Shown: positions 9,394 to 19,710, numbered from the stretch's first letter. The stretch is 64,000 nt of DNA from Mucilaginibacter oryzae (GCF_003148845.1 NZ_QGHA01000002.1:210572-274571); one strand, 5' to 3'. Numbers and translations: made by a program. The notes: a model not told the origin generated them from the letters alone.

Positions 9394-10953
9394 ATGAAAA
9401 CTAAGAAAATATTCGTGTGGTCGGCCCTTACAGCTATTATTGTAGCGGCGACGGTGAACTCTTGTAAAAAAGGGTCCCTTAACACCAACGACCCTAATAA
9501 CGTAACAATCAACCAGTATTATAAAACCTCCGATCAGCTTACCAAGGGCGTAAACGCTATTTATGTTGCCGTACATTCGCTGGGGCTCGTATCAAGAGAG
9601 TGGTTTTTTATTCACGACCTCAGGAGTGATGATGTAGCAAGTGGCGGCGGGCAGCTGGAGGCCCCGAGAGGGCAGCTGCTTAATGGCAACGGTAACCCAA
9701 CCAACCCAGTTGTGAGTTCTGTTTGGAACACCTGGTACACCGTTATTTTCAGGGCTAACGTGGTTATTGAAAACGGCCCTAATGTAACTGATAACACAGC
9801 CCTGCGGGACAGGCTGGTAGGCGAGGCCAAGTTTTTACGTGCCTGGGCTTATTTTGATTTGGTTTCGCAGTGGGGCGGAGTTCCTATTTATACATCGGCG
9901 CCTAAGGCAGTAACCGATTATCAGCCCCGCTCGTCCGAAGCTGAGGTTTATGCTTTGATTATTAAAGACCTGCAGGATGCCGCGGCCGTTCTGCCCGAAA
10001 AATCCGCTACTGATAAGGGAAGGGCAACCGCTTCTGCCGCGAACGCCATGCTGGGCCGCGTTTTGATGCAAAACGGCGATTACGCTGGGGCAAAAGCCGC
10101 GCTTTTAAAAATTCCTACAACAGGGGTTAACGGTTATTCGCTCACCGGCAGATACCTTGATAACTTTGAAGAAGAAACCGAGTTTAACAGCGAATCTATC
10201 TTCGAGATTGTGTTTGTTGATAAAGGCGATGGCGGCTTTAACTGGGGCGGCGACAGCCCCACCTCAGCGCAATCTACCGTACGTAACCAGGAATATAACC
10301 CTATAGCCTGGCGAAACCTGATCCCCTCAAATAAATTGATCAACGAGTTTGAGAATACCGCGACAGGCGCGGCTAAATCTGATCCACGCTTCCATTATAC
10401 CTGCTATCAAACCGGCGATACCTATAACAAAGGCGCGTCGGTACTAACAGACGGCGACCAAAACGGCAACTCATCGGTAATGAACGGGGTTACCAAAAAG
10501 ATCAGTTTCCGTAAGTTTATGATCATTTACAAGGAAGGCTTACCCGCCGCAAGTTTCCATCCGGGAGGCAATAACCAGCGCATTATCCGTTACGCCGAAG
10601 TGATATTGATGCTGGCAGAATGCGAAAATGAATTGGGTAACACGGCTGCTGCGGTTAACTACCTTAACATGATCCGTTCACGTGCAGATGTTGATATGCC
10701 GCCTTACCCAACTGCGCAATATCCTGTAGGCTCGAAAGCTGATGTTGTAAAGGCCATTATGCATGAAAAGATAGTGGAAATGGGCTGCGAGGAAACAAGG
10801 AATATCGATATCCTGCGCTGGAGGAAGAAACAATACTTCACAACAGATCCGCTCACTTATTTCAAAAAAGGCAGGGATGAACTGTTGCCCATTCCGCAGG
10901 CCGAGCTGGATAATAACCCCAAAGTAAGCGGGCATCAAAATCCCGGTTATTGA
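9394..10953 (+). CDS. SusD/RagB-family glycan-binding lipoprotein
   Basis: Surface lipoprotein of 519 residues that forms the lid of the SusC transporter just upstream. The ATG at 9394 is preferred to the overlapping GTG at 9391. The signal peptide ends in the lipobox VNSC (acylated Cys24). Family features visible: DPNN and YYKT at the mature N-terminus, FLRAWAYFDLV in the TPR helices (about 149), a Gly/Asn-rich middle, RYAEVILMLAECENELG near 400, and the C-terminal LPIPQAELDNNP...NPGY signature. The length is typical. Co-transcription with susC is near certain given the 24-bp gap. Confidence 0.95.
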   Translation: MKTKKIFVWSALTAIIVAATVNSCKKGSLNTNDPNNVTINQYYKTSDQLTKGVNAIYVAVHSLGLVSREWFFIHDLRSDDVASGGGQLEAPRGQLLNGNGNPTNPVVSSVWNTWYTVIFRANVVIENGPNVTDNTALRDRLVGEAKFLRAWAYFDLVSQWGGVPIYTSAPKAVTDYQPRSSEAEVYALIIKDLQDAAAVLPEKSATDKGRATASAANAMLGRVLMQNGDYAGAKAALLKIPTTGVNGYSLTGRYLDNFEEETEFNSESIFEIVFVDKGDGGFNWGGDSPTSAQSTVRNQEYNPIAWRNLIPSNKLINEFENTATGAAKSDPRFHYTCYQTGDTYNKGASVLTDGDQNGNSSVMNGVTKKISFRKFMIIYKEGLPAASFHPGGNNQRIIRYAEVILMLAECENELGNTAAAVNYLNMIRSRADVDMPPYPTAQYPVGSKADVVKAIMHEKIVEMGCEETRNIDILRWRKKQYFTTDPLTYFKKGRDELLPIPQAELDNNPKVSGHQNPGY

Positions 10954-11011
10954 TTGTTATCTTGCAGAAATAATCAGAGGTTATGGATTGCCAAATTCCA
11001 TACCTGTTAAA

Positions 11012-11043
11012 AAAAGATAGGCTGTGCTAACAGCCTATCTTTT
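11012..11043 (+). terminator. Strong hairpin between susD and the first ASPIC lipoprotein gene
   Basis: A perfect 14-bp stem (AAAAGATAGGCTGT / ACAGCCTATCTTTT) with a GCTA loop, ending in four Ts. It lies 58 bp behind the susD stop and only 21 bp before the next ATG. It may be a terminator, or a partial attenuator that lowers expression of the downstream gene relative to susCD. Confidence 0.7.
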
Positions 11044-11064
11044 CAGTATAAGCCTAATTTACAG

Positions 11065-14000
11065 ATGAAGAAATTTTACCTTTTATTGCTGCTGGGTTCG
11101 CTTGCTTTTTCGTGTGCAAAAAAGAAGGCGCCACTTTTTGAATTAATACCCTCATCGCATACAGGCATTACCTTTAATAATTTAATTACAGAAAACGATT
11201 CGATCAACCCGATAGATAATGCCAATGTGTACAACGGCGGCGGCGTAGGAATTGGTGATTTTAATAACGATGGCTTGCCGGATATTTATTTTACAGGCAA
11301 TATGGTATCGAACAGGTTATACCTTAACCGCGGTGATTTTAAATTTGAGGATATTACTGATAAGGCAGGGGTAAACGGCCTGGGGAAATGGGGCAGGGGA
11401 GTCGCGGTTATTGATATCAATAATGATGGTTTACAGGATCTTTACGTATGTAATTCGCTGCTGCAGGATAGTGTTAAACGGCAAAATTTGCTTTACATTA
11501 ACCAGGGAACAGATCAACAGGGAATCCCCCGCTTTAAAGAAGAGGGTAAAGAATACGGCCTTGACATCAGGGCTTATTCTACCATGGCCGCTTTTTTTGA
11601 TTATAATAATGATGGGAAACTGGATATGTACCTCACCGTTAACCGCCCCGGCGATGGTTATTATGCCAATCAGTTTCGCCCGCTAATTACCGATGGCAGC
11701 GGTAAAAGCACCGGGAGATTATATGAAAACAGATGGGATGACAAACTGAAGCACCCGGTATTTAGCGATGTATCCAAAAAAGCCGGAATATCCATTGAAG
11801 GGTACGGGCACGCCGCAACCATAGTGGATATAAACAGGGACGGCTGGAAGGATATTTATGTTACCAGCGATTTTATATCGCCCAATATCCTGTACATCAA
11901 TAATGGGGATGGCACATTTACCAACCGGTCAAAGGAGTATTTTAAGCATACTTCAATGAACTCGATGGGCCAGGATATTGAAGATTTAAATAACGATGGG
12001 CTTGCCGATGTTTTTGAACTGGATATGTCGCCGCCTGATAATTATCGCAAAAAGATGATGTCGATGCCGGATGCCTATCAATCGTACGAGCTGTTTAATC
12101 ATTATGCTTATCAATATCAGTATGCCCGTAATACTTTACAGATAAACCAGGGTCCGGGGTTAGGGCAAAACGATTCTGTTAAAAGCCCGGTATTCAGCGA
12201 AACGGGATTTTTAAGCGGAGTAACCGAAACCGATTGGAGCTGGACGCCCCTGATCAGCGATTTTAATAACGACGGCTACCGCGACATTATCGTGACCAAC
12301 GGGTTTCCGAAGGATGTCACCGATCACGACTTTATTGTTTTCCGGAACAACCCTTATTCTACTGCTTCAAAAAAAACTATTTTAGACCAGATCCCTACGG
12401 TTAAGATCCACAATTTCGCTTTTCAAAACAACGGCGACTTAAACTTTAAGGATGTTTCAGACCAATGGGGATTGGATTTGCCTACATTTTCGAACGGAGC
12501 GGCGTATGCCGACCTGAACAATGACGGCGCTATGGACCTGGTGATCAATAACATCAACGACCAGGCGCTTATTTATAAAAACAACAGCCCCGTGGTTAAT
12601 GCCAGGCCATTAAACTACTTGCGGATTAAATTTAACGGTGATGGTTTTAATAAAGATGGTATCGGTGCATGGGTGGATATTTATTATCAGGGCAATCACC
12701 AGGTTTATGAAAATAATCCCTATCGGGGATATTTATCTTCTATTCAGAAAATGGCACATTTCGGTGTGGGGAAGTTCAAGGTTCTGGATTCTGTGGTAGT
12801 TAAATGGCCCAATAATTATAAGCAGGTTTTAAAAAACGTAAAATCCAGCCAAACGCTTACAGTCAGTATCAATAATGCCCGCCAGCCCTATAACTGGTTG
12901 GCTCCGCAGAAAAATAAAAGCGCGTTGTTTACAGAAATTACCGGTGCCGCCGGCATTCATTACCGGCACCATGAAAACGACTTCCCTGATTTTACCATCC
13001 AAAAATTATTGCCTCATAAACTGTCAGCTTACACACCGGCACTTGCAGCCGGGGATGTTGATGGCAACGGGCTTGATGATATTGTAATTGGAGGTAACCG
13101 CGAATTTCCGGCACAGGTTTTCCTGCAGCAAACGGATGGCAGGTTTAATCAGCGGAATTTAGTAGAGGGAAAACCGGATAGCTTGAATTATAAGGATGAA
13201 AGTTTGTTGCTTTTTGATGCCGATGGCGATGGGAAGCCCGATCTTTACATCGCACGCGGGGGATATGAAAGCCCTTCGGGTTCGAAAAATTATGCTGATT
13301 GCATTTACCTTAATGATGGCCGCGGGCATTTCAGCGAACAGAAAAGTGCCCTGCCCGGTAACCTGACAAGCAAGCTGTGTGTACGGGCGTTTGACTATAA
13401 TAAAGATGGTAAAACCGATTTGCTGGTAACCGGCCGTGTCGATCCGTGGCATTATCCAAACCCGGTATCATGTTTTATTCTGCGTAATGACAGCAAGCCC
13501 GGGAAACTCCAATTTACCGATGTTACACAATCGGTTGCTCCATGTTTGAAGAACCTCGGCTTAACCTGCGACGCGCTGGTTACCGATTACAATAATGATG
13601 GCTGGCCTGACCTTATCATTGCAGGCGAATGGATGCCGGTAACCTTTATTAAAAACGTACAGGGTAAATTTATCAATGCTACCGCTGCGTCGGGGATAGC
13701 CGGTAAGGTAGGCTGGTGGAACTCAATCGCGGCGGGCGATTTCAGGCATTGCGGAAGGATGGACTACATTGTTGGTAACCTTGGCAACAACAGCTTTTTC
13801 AAGGCCAGCGACAAAGAGCCTGTTTACATTACCGCGGGTGATTTTGATAAACGCGGAACTACAGATGCTTTACCTTCGCTCTTTCTTCAGGATACTGATG
13901 GCGTAAGGCGCGAATTCCCGTCTTTTGTTCGCGACGATGCTGTGAAACAGATGATCAGTCTCCGCAAAAAGTTTGTGAACTATCGCTCTTTCGGGCATGC

Positions 14001-14631
14001 AACCCTGCAGGATCTGCTTTCGCCCCAGCAATTTAAAAGCTCCCTGCGGTTAAAAGCCAATACGCTTACCTCGTGCTACCTCGAAAATTTGGGTAACGGT
14101 AAGTTTAAAATGCATCCGCTGCCTAACTATGCCCAGGTTTCGGCCCTTAACGGGATGGTTGTTGATGATTTTGATAACGATGGCAATTTAGACGTAGCTA
14201 TTAATGGAAACGATTATGGTACCAATGTTTCGGTAGGCCGGTACGATGCCCTGAACGGTTTGCTTTTAAAAGGCGATGGCAAGGGCGGCTTTAAGCCATT
14301 GTCAATTTTACAAAGCGGGATCTGTTTCCCCGGCGATGGAAAGGCTTTGGTAAAACTCAAGGGTAAAGATAACCGCTACTACCTCTCGGCCAGCCAGCGT
14401 AACGGTAGCTTACAGTTATTAAAGCTTAATACCCCGGCAAAGATTATAAAAGTAGAACCGCAGGATGTATATGCCGAGGTTTTTGCCAAAGATGGCCGGG
14501 TTACAAGGGAGGAGTTTTATTATGGCTCATCTTTTTTATCTCAATCGGCAAGGTTCCTGAAATTAAGCCCGGGGGTACAGAAGGTGAAAATTGTATCCGG
14601 AGATGGCAGGTTCAGGGAGATCAGGCTTTAG
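11065..14631 (+). CDS. FG-GAP/VCBS beta-propeller lipoprotein with ASPIC/UnbV domain (CRTAC1-like)
   Basis: A 1188-residue exported lipoprotein (signal peptide ending LAFSC, Cys17). It contains at least twelve calcium-loop repeats of the form DxNNDGxxD, for example DFNNDGLPD near 70, DINNDGLQD, DYNNDGKLD, DADGDGKPD and DFDNDGNLD. These would build two seven-bladed-type propellers on either side of an ASPIC/UnbV domain at about 515-595. One late repeat, DFRHCGRMD, has lost the calcium ligands. Such proteins often follow susCD pairs in Bacteroidota and are thought to be surface glycan-binding or scaffold factors; no enzymatic motif is visible. A smaller relative lies directly downstream. Confidence 0.85.
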   Translation: MKKFYLLLLLGSLAFSCAKKKAPLFELIPSSHTGITFNNLITENDSINPIDNANVYNGGGVGIGDFNNDGLPDIYFTGNMVSNRLYLNRGDFKFEDITDKAGVNGLGKWGRGVAVIDINNDGLQDLYVCNSLLQDSVKRQNLLYINQGTDQQGIPRFKEEGKEYGLDIRAYSTMAAFFDYNNDGKLDMYLTVNRPGDGYYANQFRPLITDGSGKSTGRLYENRWDDKLKHPVFSDVSKKAGISIEGYGHAATIVDINRDGWKDIYVTSDFISPNILYINNGDGTFTNRSKEYFKHTSMNSMGQDIEDLNNDGLADVFELDMSPPDNYRKKMMSMPDAYQSYELFNHYAYQYQYARNTLQINQGPGLGQNDSVKSPVFSETGFLSGVTETDWSWTPLISDFNNDGYRDIIVTNGFPKDVTDHDFIVFRNNPYSTASKKTILDQIPTVKIHNFAFQNNGDLNFKDVSDQWGLDLPTFSNGAAYADLNNDGAMDLVINNINDQALIYKNNSPVVNARPLNYLRIKFNGDGFNKDGIGAWVDIYYQGNHQVYENNPYRGYLSSIQKMAHFGVGKFKVLDSVVVKWPNNYKQVLKNVKSSQTLTVSINNARQPYNWLAPQKNKSALFTEITGAAGIHYRHHENDFPDFTIQKLLPHKLSAYTPALAAGDVDGNGLDDIVIGGNREFPAQVFLQQTDGRFNQRNLVEGKPDSLNYKDESLLLFDADGDGKPDLYIARGGYESPSGSKNYADCIYLNDGRGHFSEQKSALPGNLTSKLCVRAFDYNKDGKTDLLVTGRVDPWHYPNPVSCFILRNDSKPGKLQFTDVTQSVAPCLKNLGLTCDALVTDYNNDGWPDLIIAGEWMPVTFIKNVQGKFINATAASGIAGKVGWWNSIAAGDFRHCGRMDYIVGNLGNNSFFKASDKEPVYITAGDFDKRGTTDALPSLFLQDTDGVRREFPSFVRDDAVKQMISLRKKFVNYRSFGHATLQDLLSPQQFKSSLRLKANTLTSCYLENLGNGKFKMHPLPNYAQVSALNGMVVDDFDNDGNLDVAINGNDYGTNVSVGRYDALNGLLLKGDGKGGFKPLSILQSGICFPGDGKALVKLKGKDNRYYLSASQRNGSLQLLKLNTPAKIIKVEPQDVYAEVFAKDGRVTREEFYYGSSFLSQSARFLKLSPGVQKVKIVSGDGRFREIRL

Positions 14632-14774
14632 TGGTACCGGCCAGCAAGGTATGTTTGGGTGACCCGGATTGATGCCACGCCGGAAATCAACATATAAAGT
14701 TCAATAATAATGAACTGAACAGATGTTAAAACCGGGATGCGGTTATGCTTCTGTCAGGAAATCGCAGAAACCAG

Positions 14775-16988
14775 ATGAATACTTATATAAAGCTTTTGCT
14801 CCTTTTGCTATCCGCCTCCGTGGTTTCATCATGCCGGGAATCATCAGATTTGAAGATGATCCGGATCATAGCGAACCTGAACCGGAAAGACTACGATAGC
14901 CGCAACCCGTTTTGCCCCGAAGCCAGGCTGGCACAGTGCGATAGCCTGTTAAAGTTGCCGGGCCGCGAAAACGACTTTTATATTTTAAATGCCAAGGCTA
15001 AGCTGCTATTACAAACCGGCGACGAGAAACAGGCGGTCGCCATCTACCAGAAAATGGCAACCGGCGCTGATAGCTCAAAAGGGGATTTGTTTGAGCCGGA
15101 TATGGGCCTTGCCTATATGCGTTTGGGCGAACGGACTAATTGTGTAATGAACCACAACAGGATGTCATGCACTTATCCGATAAGGGATAATGCTATTCAC
15201 GTCAATCAAACAGGGTCGCAGAATGCGATTGCCGTTTATGAGCGAATTTTGAAAAAGCACCCTGCCGACCTGGAATCGAGGTGGATGCTCAATATCGCTT
15301 ATATGACACTGGGTAAATATCCCGACAGCGTACCCGCGCCGTTTTTAATCCCCGGCCTCAACAAAACCGGTCCGGCAACAATAAAACCGTTTACCGATAT
15401 GGCTGCCGACGTGGGTATCAAGCTAAGCAGCAGGGCAGGCGGCGCTATTGCCGAGGATTTTAATAACGACGGATATATAGATCTTATCACCTCGGGAACC
15501 GAGCTTGATGACCGGATGCATTATTTTCAAAACGATCAGAACGGAGCTTTTGTTGATAAAAGTGAGACAAGCGGTTTGCTCAGATTTACAGGTGGACTGA
15601 ATATCCAGCAAACAGATTATAACAACGATGGCCGGATGGATATTTTTGTGCTGCGCGGCGCCTGGAAAAAGAACGGTTTCGGCAACCAGCCGCCCTCGCT
15701 GTTACGAAACAATGGCGATGGTACATTTACAGATGTGACTATACCTGCCGGGCTGCTTTTTTATCATCCTACCCAGGCGGCTGTATGGGTCGATTTTAAT
15801 AACGACGGGTGGCTTGATGTTTTTGTAGGGGCCGAGGGTTTTAACAATGGTGATAGTGTTAACGTTCACCGGAGTATGCTCTACCTCAATAACCATAACG
15901 GCACGTTTACCGAGGTTGCCCGTAAGGCCCATTGCGATGTGATGTCGTACGTAAAGGGCGTTACATCGGCAGATTTTGATCGTGATGGGTGGCCGGATAT
16001 CTTTATTTCCACCATGGATGGCCACAAATATCTTTTAAGAAATAAAGGCAACAGCAGGAATGTGCCCGACTTTGATGATGTTACCAAACAATCGGGGTTA
16101 CTGGCAAATACCAACAGTACCTTTACTACCTGGTTTTTTGATTACGACAACGACGGCTGGCAGGATCTGCTTATCGCGGATTATAAATTTGAAGCCCCGC
16201 TTGGCTACTATTCGGCTGCCGAGGCGCTTGGAAAGCCGGTACCTGACGCCGGAACTATCTATTTATATAAAAACAACCACAACGGCACTTTTATCAATGT
16301 TTCCAAGCAAACGGGACTTGATAAGGTGGTGTTTAGCATGGGCGCCAACTTTGGCGATATTGATAATGACGGCTTTCCCGACCTGTATTTTGGCACAGGT
16401 AACCCTGATTTCGGGTCGCTTATACCCAATAAAATGTTCCGGAACGCGGGAGGCAAACGGTTTGAGGATGTTACGGGAGTTTCGCAGACAGGCAACCTGC
16501 AAAAAGGCCATGGGGTAGCGTTTGCCGATTTCAGGAATTGCGGTTTGCAGGATATATTTATTGAAATGGGCGGCGCTTATGCCGGTGACGCTTATGCCAG
16601 CCTGCTGTATGTTAACCCCGGTCAGAATAATCATAACTGGATCAGTATAAAAGCAGAAGGCTTGAAATGCAATAAAGCAGCTATAGGCAGTAAATTGAAA
16701 ATAACATTTAATGACAATGGCATAACAAGAAGTGTTTACCGTGATATCAACTCCGGCGGCAGTTTTGGCTCATCGCCCATGCAGGCCGAAATAGGAGTAG
16801 GGGATGCCGCCGTTGTTGAAGAACTTGAGATAACCTGGGCCGGTAGCCATACTGTTCAGCGGTTTCATAATTTGAAGGTGAACGGGTTTTACCATATTAC
16901 AGAAGGAAGCGCGACGATCACCCCGGTCAGGTTAAAAAAACTTAACTACCATAAAACGGCCGGTATGACGATGGCTATGACAAGGTGA
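14775..16988 (+). CDS. TPR plus FG-GAP/VCBS lipoprotein with C-terminal ASPIC/UnbV domain
   Basis: A 737-residue lipoprotein. The start at 14775 is chosen over 14745 because it begins the signal peptide MNTYIKLLLLLLSASVVSSC directly (Cys20). Residues about 50-180 look like TPR helices (AKAKLLLQTGDEKQAVAIYQ and a second unit ending MLNIAYMTLGKYP). About 210-590 hold six good DxNNDGxxD calcium loops and one degenerate DFRNCGLQD, the same kind of decayed repeat as in the neighbour. The ASPIC/UnbV domain is at about 620-705, with NHNWISIKAEG and GSKLKI. Likely a surface companion of the SusCD system; the exact ligand is unknown. Confidence 0.85.
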   Translation: MNTYIKLLLLLLSASVVSSCRESSDLKMIRIIANLNRKDYDSRNPFCPEARLAQCDSLLKLPGRENDFYILNAKAKLLLQTGDEKQAVAIYQKMATGADSSKGDLFEPDMGLAYMRLGERTNCVMNHNRMSCTYPIRDNAIHVNQTGSQNAIAVYERILKKHPADLESRWMLNIAYMTLGKYPDSVPAPFLIPGLNKTGPATIKPFTDMAADVGIKLSSRAGGAIAEDFNNDGYIDLITSGTELDDRMHYFQNDQNGAFVDKSETSGLLRFTGGLNIQQTDYNNDGRMDIFVLRGAWKKNGFGNQPPSLLRNNGDGTFTDVTIPAGLLFYHPTQAAVWVDFNNDGWLDVFVGAEGFNNGDSVNVHRSMLYLNNHNGTFTEVARKAHCDVMSYVKGVTSADFDRDGWPDIFISTMDGHKYLLRNKGNSRNVPDFDDVTKQSGLLANTNSTFTTWFFDYDNDGWQDLLIADYKFEAPLGYYSAAEALGKPVPDAGTIYLYKNNHNGTFINVSKQTGLDKVVFSMGANFGDIDNDGFPDLYFGTGNPDFGSLIPNKMFRNAGGKRFEDVTGVSQTGNLQKGHGVAFADFRNCGLQDIFIEMGGAYAGDAYASLLYVNPGQNNHNWISIKAEGLKCNKAAIGSKLKITFNDNGITRSVYRDINSGGSFGSSPMQAEIGVGDAAVVEELEITWAGSHTVQRFHNLKVNGFYHITEGSATITPVRLKKLNYHKTAGMTMAMTR

Positions 16989-17084
16989 AAATTGCAGGAG
17001 GATAGCTGAATGCTTACTGTTTACATAGCAGGTTTTCAAAATTTATAAATTAACTTCAGCCAATAGTTTTATCATCCCTAAGCG

Positions 17085-17092
17085 TAATTTTG
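17085..17092 (+). promoter_or_regulatory. Candidate Bacteroidota -7 element for the AAA ATPase gene
   Basis: TAATTTTG matches the TAnnTTTG consensus exactly and would start transcription about 14 nt before the ATG at 17113. No TTTG is found at the expected -33 spacing, so the call is tentative. Confidence 0.3.
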
Positions 17093-17112
17093 CTTAAATC
17101 TATTGCCCGCCT

Positions 17113-17844
17113 ATGCCGTTTTTATCTCATATCTCATTACCTGCTTTATCGGGTGGTTACCTGCAAAACATCCAAAGCCTTAAAAACGGGCTGCAACTTA
17201 GGTTGCAAACCAATGTCACTTTTTTTGTGGGCGAAAACGGATCGGGAAAATCAACCCTGTTGGAAGGTATAGCCGAGCAGTGCGGATTTAGCCTGAGGGG
17301 CGGTAACCGTAACCATAATTTAAACACCGGGCACCTGTTTGAAGGCTATGAATCGCCGTTGGCGCGGGTAATCCAGTTGGGTTGGACACCCCGCCGGGTT
17401 ACCGAAGGCTTTTTTATGAGGGCCGAAAGCTTTTTCAATTTCGCCTCGTACATTGATGAACTGGCTATCGATAACCGTCGCATTTATAACGCTTATGGTG
17501 GCCGGTCGCTTCATGAGCAATCGCACGGCGAATCGTTTCTGGCACTGTTTCAAAACCAATTTGAGGCAGGCATTTACATACTTGATGAGCCCGAGGCTGC
17601 GTTATCGCCTGCAAGGGTGCTTGCCTTTATGTCGGTAATTCACCAGTTAGATCGCAGTGGGCGTGCGCAGTTTATTATAGCAACCCATTCGCCAATGCTC
17701 ATCTGTTATCCGGGGGCGGCCATTTACCAGTTTGATGAAAGCGGGATCCGTGAAACCAATTATCAGGATACGGAGCATTATCATCTTACCAAATCATTCC
17801 TCAATAATCCGGAACTATACCTCCGGCATTTGATGGATGGGTAA
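17113..17844 (+). CDS. Small ABC/SMC-like AAA ATPase (predicted ATPase, COG3910 type)
   Basis: A soluble 243-residue single-domain ATPase. Visible motifs: Walker A GENGSGKST at 40-48; an ABC-like signature SHGES near 137-141; Walker B IYILDEPEA at about 154-162 with the catalytic Glu159; H-loop ATHSP near 194. There are no membrane segments or partner permease, and the spacing between Walker A and signature is short, so it is not a transporter subunit in the usual sense. The family is widespread and poorly characterised. It stands alone between the ASPIC gene and uxaB, with 154 bp before uxaB. The tandem permeases at 48.8-63.7 kb lack an ATPase, but nothing here links this protein to them. 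Confidence 0.8.
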   Translation: MPFLSHISLPALSGGYLQNIQSLKNGLQLRLQTNVTFFVGENGSGKSTLLEGIAEQCGFSLRGGNRNHNLNTGHLFEGYESPLARVIQLGWTPRRVTEGFFMRAESFFNFASYIDELAIDNRRIYNAYGGRSLHEQSHGESFLALFQNQFEAGIYILDEPEAALSPARVLAFMSVIHQLDRSGRAQFIIATHSPMLICYPGAAIYQFDESGIRETNYQDTEHYHLTKSFLNNPELYLRHLMDG

Positions 17845-17967
17845 GATTTGCGTACGCTAAATTTCCCTCAAAACTATTCCGGTTCAAATTCGTCTAAACT
17901 TTTCTGGGAACGTTTGCGTGTTTTTTATTGCCTTAAAGTTTTTATTTATAGACCCCCGCCTTTATTC

Positions 17968-17984
17968 TTGCTTATCATAAGCAA
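17968..17984. promoter_or_regulatory. 17-bp palindrome directly upstream of uxaB
   Basis: TTGCTTATCATAAGCAA is a perfect 7-3-7 dyad ending 14 bp before the uxaB ATG. It could be an operator for a dimeric repressor or a small hairpin over the translation-initiation region. Confidence 0.45.
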
Positions 17985-17998
17985 ATTATCATCAAAAC

Positions 17999-19495
17999 AT
18001 GATATTATCACGATACAACCTCGATAAAATTAATGTACCGGCTGCAGAACTGCCGCCGGTAAATGTATTCGACCTGCCCGAAAAAGTATTACAGTTTGGT
18101 ACAGGAGTACTGCTGCGCGGTTTGACCGATTATTTTATTGATAAAGCCAACCGCCAGGGTATTTTTAATGGCAGGGTGGCGGTAATTAAATCCACAGATA
18201 AAGGGTCGGCCGCCGATTTCGATACGCAGGATGGATTATACACTATTTACGCGAAGGGTGTTGAAAACGGTAAGGAAGTAAGCGAGCAGGTAATTTGTTC
18301 GGCTATCAGCCGGGTACTGTCAGCTACCGGTGAGTGGGACAAGATATTGGATATAGCCCGGAGCGAAAACCTGCAGATAATTATATCCAACACTACCGAG
18401 GTTGGTATCCAACTGGTACAGGAAGATGTACGCAATGGCCCGCCCTCGTCGTTCCCCGCCAAGCTGCTGGCCATTTTATATGAGCGCTACCTCGCTTTTA
18501 ACGGAAGTGAGGACGCCGGGTTGGTTGTCATTCCCACAGAACTGATTATTGATAACGGCAAAAAGCTGGAAGCCATTGTAACCGAACTGGCTCGTCTTAA
18601 TCAGTTGGAACAGGCTTTTATAGATTGGCTGAACGATAGCAACAGTTTCTGCAGTTCGCTGGTTGATAGAATTGTACCCGGCAGGCCCGACAGCGCTTTA
18701 AGTAATGCGATGGAAACAACACGCGGCTATACAGATAATCTCAGCATCATGTGCGAAACTTACAGCCTTTGGGCCATTGAGGGTAATGAAAACATAGCCG
18801 GAGTGTTAACTTTTGCACAGGCCGATAAGGGGGTGGTGATTACGCCCGACATCGGATTGTTCAGGGAGTTAAAACTGCGTTTGCTTAACGGTACGCATAC
18901 ATTGAGTTGCGCGGTTGCTTATCTCAGTGGTTTTAAAACGGTTAAGGAAGCATTGGATGACCGCGATTTTACCCGGTTTATAACAAAACTGGTATTCAAA
19001 GAGATATTGCCTTCTATCCCCTACAAAATTGATGAAACCGTGGCTGCCGATTTTGCGGGCAAGGTGCTGGACAGGTTCCGCAATCCGAATATCAGGCACG
19101 AGTGGCTCAGCATTTCGCTGCAGTATGTAACTAAGGTTAAAATGCGGGTGATTCCGCTGTTGCTCAACTATTATAAAAATAATAATGAAGCGCCGCCGTC
19201 TATGGTGCTTGGTTTTGCCGCGTTTATGCGCTTTATGCAGGTTACCCAAACCGACGATGGCAAATACGTTGGCAAGCTGGATGGTGGTGATACGTATATT
19301 GTAACCGACGATCAGGCACCCTATTTCAGTAAGATTTGGGCAGGCGCCGACCCGGCAACCGCTATTAACACCATCCTTAAAAATAAAGAGCTATGGGATG
19401 CTGATTTAACCGCGCTTAATGGTTTTGCTGAAGCTGTGATTGAACAGTTCGGGTTGATTATTAAACAGGGTAAACCTGATTTAATTACCGGGTAA
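17999..19495 (+). CDS. uxaB: Tagaturonate reductase (altronate oxidoreductase)
   Basis: A 498-residue cytoplasmic enzyme of the mannitol dehydrogenase superfamily that interconverts D-tagaturonate and D-altronate with NAD(H) in hexuronate breakdown. Visible: the N-terminal nucleotide-binding start VLQFGTGVLLRGLTDYFID at about 31-49, the NTTEVGI segment near 130, the active-site region VDRIVPGRPDS near 222-232, and the C-terminal domain with KLRLLNGTHTLSCAVAYLSG, whose Asn/His/Lys environment is typical of the family. Length fits UxaB (about 480-500). No uxaA or uxaC is in the window. The neighbour downstream is a dehydrogenase that may produce tagaturonate. Confidence 0.88.
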   Translation: MILSRYNLDKINVPAAELPPVNVFDLPEKVLQFGTGVLLRGLTDYFIDKANRQGIFNGRVAVIKSTDKGSAADFDTQDGLYTIYAKGVENGKEVSEQVICSAISRVLSATGEWDKILDIARSENLQIIISNTTEVGIQLVQEDVRNGPPSSFPAKLLAILYERYLAFNGSEDAGLVVIPTELIIDNGKKLEAIVTELARLNQLEQAFIDWLNDSNSFCSSLVDRIVPGRPDSALSNAMETTRGYTDNLSIMCETYSLWAIEGNENIAGVLTFAQADKGVVITPDIGLFRELKLRLLNGTHTLSCAVAYLSGFKTVKEALDDRDFTRFITKLVFKEILPSIPYKIDETVAADFAGKVLDRFRNPNIRHEWLSISLQYVTKVKMRVIPLLLNYYKNNNEAPPSMVLGFAAFMRFMQVTQTDDGKYVGKLDGGDTYIVTDDQAPYFSKIWAGADPATAINTILKNKELWDADLTALNGFAEAVIEQFGLIIKQGKPDLITG

Positions 19496-19710
19496 TTGTA
19501 TATACACTTACCAAAATTGAAAGTTCACCAGGGTTGTTACATGGTATATCCGCATTTTTTAAACCAAAATAAAACCATAGGGCATACGGGCGAATCTATT
19601 TTAAATGATGTTTTAAATAACCTGCAGCGATAAGAAAACATACGCTTTAATGCATTTGAAGGATAATTTTGTTCTGCAGAAAAGCGGGATTTCCTTATAA
19701 ATTTGAGTCG

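Noticed and set aside
17113..17844. ATPase partner for the tandem permeases
   Set aside because: It is 31 kb away, lacks the MacB/LolD-type ABC architecture and spacing, and belongs to a soluble predicted-ATPase family.
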